Made by a program: the position numbers and the translations under genes
Shown: positions 55,346 through 64,000 of the stretch, in pieces
How positions within the stretch are numbered: position 1 is the stretch's first letter
Layout of the letters: every line of letters starts with the position of its first letter
Assembly (NCBI RefSeq): GCF_003573695.1
Contig: NC_039358.1
Span: forward strand, 235,365,560-235,429,559
Direction of reading: 5' to 3'
Length of the DNA stretch: 64,000 nt
Origin: Papaver somniferum
Lineage: Eukaryota; Streptophyta; Magnoliopsida; Ranunculales; Papaveraceae
Notes under the pieces: model-generated
The model's database searches: none
Seen by the model: only the letters and a program-made list of their open reading frames with translations
Told to the model about the DNA's origin: nothing

Positions 55346-58131
55346 CACCAACACCAATACATATTTGTAGCTTTCCAACCAACAACACCAACTTCTCAAA
55401 CTCATAAGTAATTTAGTACTTATCCACATGTCGTAGGTATATAATTATCGTCAATTAGGTAGTGACAAAGATAATTACATACAAATATCATTAATAATTG
55501 TAAGATTGTTTTAAGTCCACATGCCGTAAGTGTATAATTTCCATAACTTTAATTTGGACGAAATGCAGCTTTAAGCATTGCGACAACAGGTTTTTAAAAG
55601 GCACCAAATTTCTCGACTGCATTTGAGTAAAATTAAACAATTGTATGTCCAACCCCATTATAAGCCTCATCTTCAAACTTGTTAACAACATCCACCACTT
55701 GGCATAGCTTAGTAGCTTTCTGACTCGAGCACTTTCCCAAGTCAACTTCCAGATATGCAAACTTTGCAACCACCAACCATCAACTTCCGCACTTCCCTTG
55801 TTTCCAACTCCACATACTACGGAAAATAGATCACGTAGTCGATTGTAACATAATAACACTAACAAAATAAAATCACTACAAACGAACTAAACTTGGTAGA
55901 TTACATAGTACGTTAACAGATCAAAAAGAGGCAGATCAATAGTTCAAGTATCTATTTATTATATTTTAGTGCAAGAGCCAACATAAACAACAAGACTAAG
56001 TTGTAAATGTGGAACTCCATATACTACTTCCATGACTATGTGATGAAATCAAATGCCATTTGTCTTCTCTTAAACGAATTCACAAACAGTTGCAGTGCAC
56101 AACTAAAATGAAAGAGAAAAAAAAACTACGAATATTTACCAAAAGATCAAAGAGGCTTCTGGATATCCAGTCAGTCAGTCTCACTACCAATTACTAACAG
56201 TCCCTTTTACTAGATATGGTTTCCTAATTTCTTAGTATATCAAATTTTTCCCCAACTAAAATACACTCTCTGTGTCGTATCCCTAATTCATTTCATAAAA
56301 TCAACTAGTGATTATGGAGAACTAGTGTTAACCATGTGAGACATGGGAGATCAGAAATCATTCAAAATCATTGTAGTAGCAAAACCATAAGATATAGAGA
56401 ACAATAAAGAGTGAAATAATTACCCAAGTATTACATTTCTTCTTCCTGCGAGAATAGAAATTGAAGAAGGGTATAGTTTGTTCTAAAAAAGTAATCCCAT
56501 CGTTGCTTTGTGATTTTAATCAACAGATTTTCACAAAGAAGAACTGAGACAAAAGCAGAGAGAAAGAAGATCGTATAAGAGAGTTTTGGTTTATGTATTT
56601 ATGGATCGGAGAAGAAGAAGAAAGACCGAAACATAATTTCAGAAATTATGGGTTTGGGAGATATTTTTTCATAGAAAATGGGTGCGCGTCTGAATTTTTC
56701 TGGACATGGGTTTCACAGTGTCCAAAATCTGGAAAATGGGTGTGGCTGTAGTTTTCACATGAGGTAATAAAGCTCAATAATCCTAGGTCCAGTGGCGTTC
56801 AAAGACCCAAAAATACTCGGTGTGCCTGCATCCTCCCGTAAGAGCCCAAAAGCCTGTTATAGGCTGCTCTCGGTCACCTGGTCCTGGCATGTCTGGTTAG
56901 TTTATATGGGCAGGCTCGGGTTTTTCCTAAAATTTGATAGCCTGATATGATTCTTGACCAAAAAAATTCCGGCTTGGTACTTGTTTGAGTTTTCTTAAGA
57001 ATTTTAGTTTTATATCGGAGTAAACTGTCATGTGTTTTGCTATATGTTGATTAAAATTCTTATATTCATTTCTACTCTACATTTTGAAAAATTAATTACT
57101 TAGGATTACTTTAAACCAGATTCATTCATTCTCAAAATTCCAAACAAGAATTAAATTAGTAAAGAACTTTAGGGGTGCAAAAAGCTGTTTAGCCTGCCTG
57201 TTGTGGCCTGGTTAGTGGGCTTTGACAGACTTTGGGCCTTTGATTTTTTGGACACCATTCTTTTTTGGGAGGTTTTCTAAAGTTGTCGGCCCTTTAATTA
57301 AATAATAATAATAGTATAACTTTATTTTTTATATGTTATAAACTTTATTATATTATTGGATAATGATTATTACATGAAACTAATTAGAAACATAACAAGT
57401 TAAGATCCAACGACATACTACTACATTAATTGAACAAGTTGTTGTGCTAGCCTACCAGCGAGTCTCATGAGTAACCTAGTGTTCTAACTATCTAAACATG
57501 GTTTTCGTCACAAACCAAGTAATGGGTGCCATAAATCTTACCTAGATTGAGAGTATTTTACAACATCATGATGTGTCTAAGAAAACCCAATATCTTCGGA
57601 ACTTTTCTTCTCTTCCAAATACATTAGTTGTTTAAGAAAACCTTTACGATTAGCCACCCAAAAACCTTCATAAAATCTCTTCGAAATCACTTCAATCTCT
57701 ATCCTTAGTTTCGATGGAAATAATGAAAAAATTTGACAGAGAACGAGAAACCGAAAGAAATGTGAAGAGATGAATACCTAATCGTGTATTTGTTAGAGTA
57801 AGGTTATGATAGTAATTTTAATGGGACTCATAGACTTAATCAATGCCTTTGACTAATTTGGTGGGTCCGGGAGTGAAACTAACGGAAAGGCAAAATTGAA
57901 TATTCAGTACAGCTTAAACACTCGGCACTAACTGGAACGACGCTGTTGGTTTTTGCGTGCATGAATACCAAAACGTTGAACTTCCCAATGAATTAGGACA
58001 GGTAAAGTGTACTTAATTCTAAAGTAATTGCTACTAGCACCACTGTTGCACACTACTTTTAAAGTCCTCCTTCTAGAGACTAGTGAGCAGTGAGTGACTC
58101 TGTTGTTGAACATAACGCCCTCTTTTAAGAG
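55346..58131. other. Non-coding stretch with a possible gene scrap
   Basis: A 124-residue - strand frame (55865-55491) has no known motif. The overlapping frame reads more protein-like (AKFAYLEVDLGKCSSQK, then VVDVVNKFEDEAYNGVG) but contains stops, so a decayed or captured gene piece is possible; I cannot name it. 56400-56700 has purine-rich leader-like sequence on the - strand. 57172 begins AGGGGTGCAAAAAGCTG, another hAT-like end without partner. Nothing else seen. Confidence 0.35.
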
Positions 58132-58168
58132 ATAAGGAGAAGGAGAAGGAGAAGGAGAAAAAAAGAAA
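58132..58168 (+). promoter_or_regulatory. Purine-repeat leader of coiled-coil gene 2
   Basis: AAGGAGAAGGAGAAGGAGAA runs into the A-rich bases before ATG 58169. The paralogue has a comparable GAAGAA tract at the same place. The shared feature may be a leader microsatellite inherited from before the duplication. Confidence 0.5.
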
Positions 58169-60287
58169 ATGGGTAGGAGACCAGGACTAACAAAGAAGAA
58201 TCAAGCAGGAGCAGAAGGGAACAATGATGATGCACTACTTAAAGATCAGGTCTTTTTACACTTTTCTCTAACTTAATTTCATTTAAACTCTACAAAATTA
58301 TTCATTTTGTTCTGTGTTTGAAATGTTGTGTACAAAGTAAGACGTTTTAGGTACATAAATGTAGCTAGATCATTTTTTTGGTCAGTAGTAGTGTGTGGGT
58401 TGTTTTTGCTATGATTGTTAGGGCATTGTATGAGGATACCTTGTTGGTTATGATTGTTAAGTTTAAATTCATTCTAGGTTTATGTTGTATACGATGCCAT
58501 TGTTGCATGTTAGTTCGTTGTTGGTTATGGTATTGACTTTTTATCCATGGGGTTTTGGCTTTTGAGGAGTTAAAAGATTTTGGGGGAAATGGGTCAATTT
58601 CATGGTTGCATGTTTGCTTTTTGTTATTGATGGTGATGATTTGGGATTTCGACTTTTGAGGAGCTAAAGATTTCGGGAGAAATGGGGTTAATTGTTGTCT
58701 GGTTTCATTGTTGCATGTTTGCTTTTTGTTGTTTATGGGATTGATTTGGGGTTTTGAGGAGTTAAAGACTTGGGGGGAAATATGGGAGATGAGGTTAATT
58801 TTTTTTGTAATGATGGTATTCGACATTTTGAATGGTAGTTGTTGCACTATAGGAAGATTTTTCTTTTATATGGGAACTAACTGGAACTTATCTGTTTTGT
58901 GCTGTTGATAGTCTGTCAACGAAAATCTGTCCTCAATAGCAAAGGATGGTACTCCCGAAGCAACGATTGAGTTGACCGAAGTAGCTATAGCGGAGGATGG
59001 ATCATTGAAGGGTAAATCAACTAGGAGATCTAAGCGACTTCTCAAGGAAAGAGCTCCTACCGGGGATTTTGGTATCCAAAGTGAGGTTGGAACTGTAGAA
59101 GCAGAACAAGATTTCCCGCAAAGTCCCGAAGTAGAGAAGAAGGAGTCAGACGAAGTAGAGCGCCTTTTTAAACTCGTCGAACAACAACAAATGAGAATTG
59201 ATGAACTGGTAATGGGGATTTTTTGTGGTTTATTAATTACACCATTGTTCCTAATCTGTGGATTTATATTTAGTGATTTGATCTGATTTTTTAAATCAGG
59301 CTGCTGAGAAAAGCTTCTCACTTGACGATCTAATTAGTGTGGCTGAAATTGGGCTAAAGGCAAAAGCAAACAAGTACAAGAACATGTGTGCAGATGCGGA
59401 AAGGAAGGTATTGTCATGCCTACTTTACTTCTTGTTGGTGTTGTTAAAAGAAATAAAGTGCGCAACATTTCTTCGTGATTGAACTTGTAGTTTCTGTTGT
59501 GTCATAGTTGCCATTGTAATGCTTCTTCCCTTTCAGATCCAGGGCTTGCAGAAAAAAAAGCATGAGCTAACCAGAAAGTTGGAATGTGCTAATGCCAAAC
59601 TTGAAGGGGTACGTAAGCATTATAATTTTAATACTACAATAAGCTGAGTTTGCATTGTGAAGTTCAGTAGGTGAGAATATAGATTCTTAAAAGGCATTTG
59701 ACAGTAAAAAAAATTCAAAGCAACTATAATGTAATTTCATCAGCTAATTGCCAAGAAAACAGGGTTAGCAAATCTTTTAAAGCATCAAAATTTCAAGGAG
59801 TTCTCAATGGTGTCATCTATTTGGAAACTTTGAGTATGTTCGTGTTCAATTGATGTTGCGGGTCCTCTTGTTTTGTTTTTTTCTCAGTATGAAATGGGGC
59901 AGCAGTGTATGTTTGAGGTAATTGAGATGTTCAGGGATGCATCTCACTTTGCTGGTCTAACAAAAACAACTGAAACTATAGCTGAGCTTCCATCAACTGG
60001 TGATGGCGCTAATACTCTTAAGCGCTCAGCTCCAACCAAAAAACCACAAGCAGCCAAAAGAAAGAAAGTTGGTGATATTTCGAACCCCTCGCCTGAAACA
60101 AAATCCCAAGCACCCAAAAAAAAGAGAGCCGTTACTGTTAAAGGTAGTGCAATCTATATGGAGTTATATTGCACAAATGTAGGAAAGCCAACTTTATCAT
60201 CTGGCAGAAATACAGTAAAGAATTGTGACAGTCTGTTTTACTGTTTGTGCAGGTGATGGGAGTTCTCTAGCAGGCACCCAAAAGTAG
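58169..60287 (+). CDS. Basic coiled-coil protein, gene 2 (six exons), paralogue of gene 1
   Basis: Exons 58169-58249, 58912-59208, 59300-59407, 59537-59608, 59888-60143 and 60253-60287, all GT..AG, giving 282 residues. Same order as gene 1: MGRRPGLTKKNQ; acidic ATIELTEVAIAEDGS; RRSKRLLKERAPTGDFG; the coiled coil VERLFKLVEQQQMRIDEL and NKYKNMCADAERKIQGLQ; YEMGQQCMFEVIEMFRDASH; then tail AAKRKKVGD and APKKKRA, nuclear-localisation-like. Exon 6 adds a short GDGSSLAGTQK end that gene 1 lacks. Exons 3 and 4 have exactly the same length in both genes (108 and 72). The linkers differ more than the RRS(K)RLL and coiled-coil parts, which suggests that the latter are constrained. Intact. Family not recognised. 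Confidence 0.8.
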
Positions 60288-60851
60288 GAATCAGAATGAA
60301 AACCTGTCATCGGGTCGACTTGGTCAGAAATGTTCTTTCCAGTTTCCTTTTTGCAACAGAAAATTTCTTGGTTAGAATTGCGTAGGAAAAAAATTGTCCA
60401 TTTGAACTAATGATGATTGTTCTGTTAGTATATGTACTTATCGGTTCAAGAAAGTGCTGACCTCAAACAGCTTCTGCTTTGATGTTAGTTTTCGCGGTTA
60501 TATTTGCATAGTTGTTGGAATATAATGCTATCTTGCTTGTAGTTCTTGCTTACCTCTTGCTTGTAGTATAATGTAGCATACTTCTGGCAACGCTGATTTT
60601 AATGTTAGTGGGGTAACTTAACGGTCCAAATGCTGAACCCAATGAAAATTTATTATACATGCACATCAAGAACGCTAAAAACTAATTGAATGAGTATTTA
60701 AGAGAAAGTGAAACAGCCTTAGGTAATACTTCTCTTTATTGCTATAAATTTCTATAAAAATAGGCACACTGAATCCATTTCTACATCAAACAATCGATTC
60801 ATCCATCCCCAATACACCAGTAGTAAGAAAGAAAAATAACATATAAACCTC
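60288..60851. other. 3' flank of coiled-coil gene 2 and promoter of prolamin-like copy E
   Basis: No gene. TATAAAAATAG at 60753-60763 is a plausible TATA box, about 100 bases before the prolamin-like reading region. Confidence 0.45.
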
Positions 60852-61500
60852 ACGGCGAAGTTGATCGATGTTTCATTACTTGTGGCCCTTTTTGTTGTTG
60901 TTCATGCTAGTTTCTGTAAGTGGTGCGAGGGATGTCAACTATGATAATTCCCCTGCAGAGGCACCTTGGGTAAATCCATTTCCAAAATAATGCAGGGTGC
61001 TAAAACCATGTGCAGAATTTTTGGGAAACCTTATAATAACAAGAAACATGCCAACCCACAGAAATGTTGCATGTTGCCGAGAAATTGTACAAAGTACTAA
61101 ATTCTGTTGTGAAAAGCTAATGGACATCTTTGAGGAAGATTCTTTTCCTCGCCTTCATACTTGGGTAGAGAATGCTTGGGACAGATGTGTTAGTCTCGCG
61201 AATTCACCAGCACAAGCACCATCAGTAGCCGATTCACCTGAGCCAGAGGCATTTAGTTTTCCCGAAAAATGTATTATTTCAGGAGACGCTTCACAAATTT
61301 TGGATCGCCTTATTGAAACTAAGACTTTGCCAAGCAAAAAAGATGTTGCGTTCTGCAAAGAAATCGTAAAAACTACCAAGATGTGCTGGGAAAAGACAAT
61401 GGATTTGCTTGAAAATCCCAACTTAAATCCTCAACCTTTCACTAACCTTCATCCATGGGCAGAAAATACATGGAATGAATGTGTTAATATTGCAAAATGA
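60852..61500 (+). pseudogene. Prolamin-like secreted protein, copy E, two tandem domains, broken
   Basis: Aligned with copies B and D, the expected start AKLIDVSLLVALFVVVHA is in frame at 60855 but its ATG is ACG (60852-60854). A frameshift near 60910 then leads into SGARDVNYDNSPAEAPWVNP, with TAA at 60988-60990 just before CRVLKPCAEFL. From ATG 60868 the shifted frame also gives a hydrophobic leader (MFHYLWPFLLLFMLVSVSGA) up to the same stop. After it, 170 codons are open: domain 1 (CRVLKPC, VACCREIVQSTKFCCEKL, AWDRCVSLAN), linker SPAQAPSVADSPEPEAFSF, domain 2 (KCIISGD, VAFCKEIVKTTKMCWEKT, TWNECVNIAK). Domain 2 lacks two of six cysteines. A two-domain layout is unlike the other copies. Confidence 0.75.
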
Positions 61501-62769
61501 ACTAGTAGTTCAGATAATTAGTGCATTTACGCGAATGTAAAAGAAATATGCATCTCTTAGTTCCAAGCGTCTTGGTTTGTTCACCATTTTCTTTTTCTTT
61601 TTTTCTTTTTTTTTTCTTTTTTTTTTTTTGTGATTAAGAGAAAATTCAATGTGTTAGTTTTAAAGAGAAAATTTCGTGACCAAGTTCCAGAACAATCAAA
61701 ACTCTTTGTTTACTCAAAACTTTACCCCTAAACAAAAAATATCGTAAGCAAGCCAACATATATACATAGCACCTCTCTTACAATCATGTATAGACATGAA
61801 AAGTCATGCTACAACAAGCAAAGAATCTACAGTCAAATTCTTTTTTTTTTCAGTTTTGGTTTTTTTGATCGATAAAAGAAGGTATACGAAGACGAGTATC
61901 ACGACAGCAAAGGTACACGTCAAAATCTACGAAATGGGTTATTTACAGCGATCTTCTTGAACCGTTTCATAGAGACATTTTTTGTGTATAAATCTAGAAC
62001 GGACAAAGAAGATGCTTAATAAAAGAACATATATTAGAAAAAAAGAGAACTGCCTCGGTTTTTGGAAAGAAGAGAGTATCGCTCTTTCAACTTGGACCAT
62101 TTTTAGATTAAAACGAAAAACTGATCGCATTTCTTTTTGGGGAATCAGAAGGAGTAATATTCTGAGTTTTGGATATTATTTATGATGATTAAAAGAAGCC
62201 CTTCCGGGGTGAAAAGTGGATTTGTAATTGTCCCAACCAAAAAAATCATGTTCATCTTTTAACAGTGGTTCTCTATGAATTGTCAAAATAAACCATTGCA
62301 AACCCGGGGTGAGCTCCGCACACAAGAAGTTAGCAGGGCCACTTTTGGTGGTACCAACTGAAGTGTTAGTGAGAGTATGGTGTTGCCATGGTTTTTTTTG
62401 GCGGTTCACACATACTTTTTGATTTTTTAATTCACTCTTATTCAAATTTGTTCCATTATATTAGAGAGATTTTGTTATGGAATTAAAAAGTAGAAGAAGA
62501 AAACAATCAAACAATTAGATTGCTAATTCAAAGAACAAAGAATTTTGAGGCGAAAAGGGTCAAAATTGGGTCAAACGAGTGAATAGAAATAAGGATAATA
62601 CGTTGCTTGCTATTGTCCCGTTATTTAACTCGGTGATTAGCTTAATTGATCTTGACTAATTGACTCACTTAGCTTTGTTTTTAGTGTTGTTTTTCTAGCT
62701 TTATATTACTAAAAATTGTTTTAAAAGTCTGTTTCTTTTTGCCAAATACTTTTCGTCTTTAGAAAGAAG
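61501..62769. other. Intergenic; T-rich tract, no gene recognised
   Basis: 61587-61630 is almost pure T/C. The 89-residue - strand frame at 62445-62176 and the + frame at 61982-62185 have no family signature. Confidence 0.4.
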
Positions 62770-62778
62770 TCAGATTTT

Positions 62779-63785
62779 GGATTATTTGGTTTTTGGTACT
62801 CATGTTTTGACCAAAAATTGGTTTTGGTCTAATATTTGTCCAGTCTTTGCGTTTGATCTAAAGACCAATGTTGACCCTCGTTGACCATTACCGACCTAAT
62901 TTTAATTAAATTTGTAAAATAAATTATCTGAGTTTACAAGTCTTCCCTTGAATCCAATGGTTCCAAAAACTAAACCATTAAATCAATGGTTCCAAATAAA
63001 ACCCCAAATCAAAATTATATGAGTTTACAAGTCTGCCCGTGAAGCAAATCCGATGGATTCTGGTGATGCACAATCCAAAGTTCCAAACCTATATATAACA
63101 TTTTAATATACGAAGTTACTGAAATTGTTAACAGAAAACAAGCTAATTCACGTTTTGAATTCTATCGAACTATCTAAACTGGCAGGAATTTGCACAACCT
63201 CAGGATAATGTAGATTAGAGCATACCTTAAGTGTTTTCTAATTTCCGGCAACTCAATTTCTTTCCTTGGTTTAGGTAGTATCAGTGGCTTCATTTAATGG
63301 AGGGGATAATCTCAAGTGTGTTTGTGAATGAAAAAACAAGAAGAACTGGATTTTGTTGCTACCGGGAAATAGCCTTGGGTGGCTTCATTTGTCGTTGATT
63401 TTATTGATGGTTGGCTGAGATATGTAGTGTCTTTCAGCTCCAATGTAACGAGGATATGTGGCTTGTTATGAAACACATATTTGCATATGAAGAAGAATAT
63501 AAAAGGAAGATCGAAATCAACCTCAAACTGGCCCTGTCACCCACATAAACTGCATGCTAAGTGTTTGAATTTTTTTTTCAAAGAAAATTAAAACGCTTAG
63601 AATATTCATGGTGGTGTCTACAAATTTAAAGGGTATAATGTTTAATAATTACTAACTGAAAGTCAAAACTTAACTGGGTCAATGCCAGTCAACATTGGTC
63701 TTTAGACAAAACGCCAAAGTCTGGACAAATGTTAGACCAAAACCAATTTTTGGTCAAAATGTGAGTACCAAAAACAAAATAATCC
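62779..63785. mobile_element. Non-autonomous Mutator-like element, 1007 bp, 9-bp TSD
   Basis: TCAGATTTT at 62770-62778 and 63786-63794 is a perfect 9-bp target duplication, the Mutator hallmark. The terminal inverted repeats are about 100 bp: left GGATTATTTGGTTTTTGGTA...GACCAAAAATTGGTTTTGGT...AAAGACCAATGTTGAC; right end the same inverted with a few differences. Interior non-coding, with one duplicated block (GAGTTTACAAGTCT(T/G)CCC(T/G)TGAA at about 62931 and 63022). Needs a MURA-type transposase from elsewhere. Confidence 0.92.
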
Positions 63786-63794
63786 TCAGATTTT

Positions 63795-64000
63795 TTTTCT
63801 TATAAAAGTCATTTCAGTTTTAAAAATACCGAAAACCTTGTTGTAATCATTTTTGTTTCAAAAATCGTTCTATGACTACAACTCTTTAACATTACTACAA
63901 CTGGTCTGACCAACAAGTTAACTACAACCAGTCAGCTATATTCTTCAGCAAAAATGTTCAAGTTGAGATGCAAGAGGAGGCGATTGCAGAACTAGGAGTC
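63795..64000. other. Flank after the Mutator-like element, no gene seen
   Basis: A short ATG frame starts at 63954 (MFKLRCKRRRLQN) and stops almost at once. Nothing to annotate. Confidence 0.4.

Noticed and set aside
57172..57300. Second hAT element starting AGGGGTGCAAAA
   Set aside because: No matching inverted end was found within several kilobases.
61982..62445. Two short opposing frames as small genes
   Set aside because: Neither shows family signature, signal peptide or splice context.

Overview
The window looks like repeat-rich nuclear DNA of a flowering plant, most likely a eudicot. Three things point there: spliced genes with GT..AG introns in AT-rich DNA, plant-only protein families (LRR-XII receptor kinase, FBA-type F-box, prolamin-like secreted proteins, DUF4283 LINE ORF1, Transposase_24 and DUF4216 CACTA proteins), and plant-type copia, hAT and Mutator-like elements. 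The species cannot be fixed from the sequence. Only three genes look intact: two paralogous five/six-exon genes for basic coiled-coil proteins (47.6-49.8 kb and 58.2-60.3 kb, + strand) and one small secreted prolamin-like gene (51.2-51.6 kb, - strand).

Layout. 0-4.5 kb: little recognisable, one possible two-exon gene. 4.6-6.2 kb: ectodomain of a broken LRR-XII receptor kinase, cut off before membrane and kinase parts. 7.9-26.9 kb: one + strand LINE (ORF1, endonuclease, RT, remnant of RNase H, A-tail) split by two insertions, a ~1.5 kb LTR-like segment at 10.95-12.45 kb and a ~12 kb CACTA transposon at 14.74-26.77 kb. The CACTA carries a ten-exon Transposase_24/DUF8039 gene on the - strand and a gutted TNPD gene on the + strand. 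Between them lies a divergent intergenic region with a ~170-bp satellite, and a fragment resembling the C-terminus of an ABCC transporter sits inside. 27.5-29.0 kb: TIR element with TTCGGTTA-rich tandem repeats, then a short kinase fragment of the LRR-XII family.

30.9-47.2 kb is a retroelement pile-up over a decayed cluster of prolamin-like genes. It holds an internally deleted copia (30912-32751, TSD AATCT), an ORF1-only LINE (33.1-34.9 kb), a - strand LINE (35114-40402, 14-bp TSD) interrupted by a second internally deleted copia (38585-39805, TSD ATCAC), a broken F-box gene, and a third copia with both LTRs (42047-46030, TSD ACACA). Pieces of at least three prolamin-like copies survive between them.

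47.3-61.5 kb is the gene-bearing part. A coiled-coil gene followed by a prolamin-like gene occurs twice, about 10.6 kb apart, which reads as a duplicated gene pair. An internally deleted hAT element (51913-54435) and an array of about 19 imperfect palindromes with core TGCATAAC-nn-GTTATGCA (54.5-55.3 kb) separate the two modules. The second prolamin-like gene encodes two tandem domains but has lost its start and carries a frameshift and a stop. The window ends with a non-autonomous Mutator-like element (62779-63785) with TIRs of about 100 bp and a perfect 9-bp TSD.

No CRISPR, operon or prokaryotic feature is present, and no rRNA or tRNA gene was recognised. Splice sites and family assignments are read by eye. 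Statements about homology rest on remembered family motifs, not on searches.
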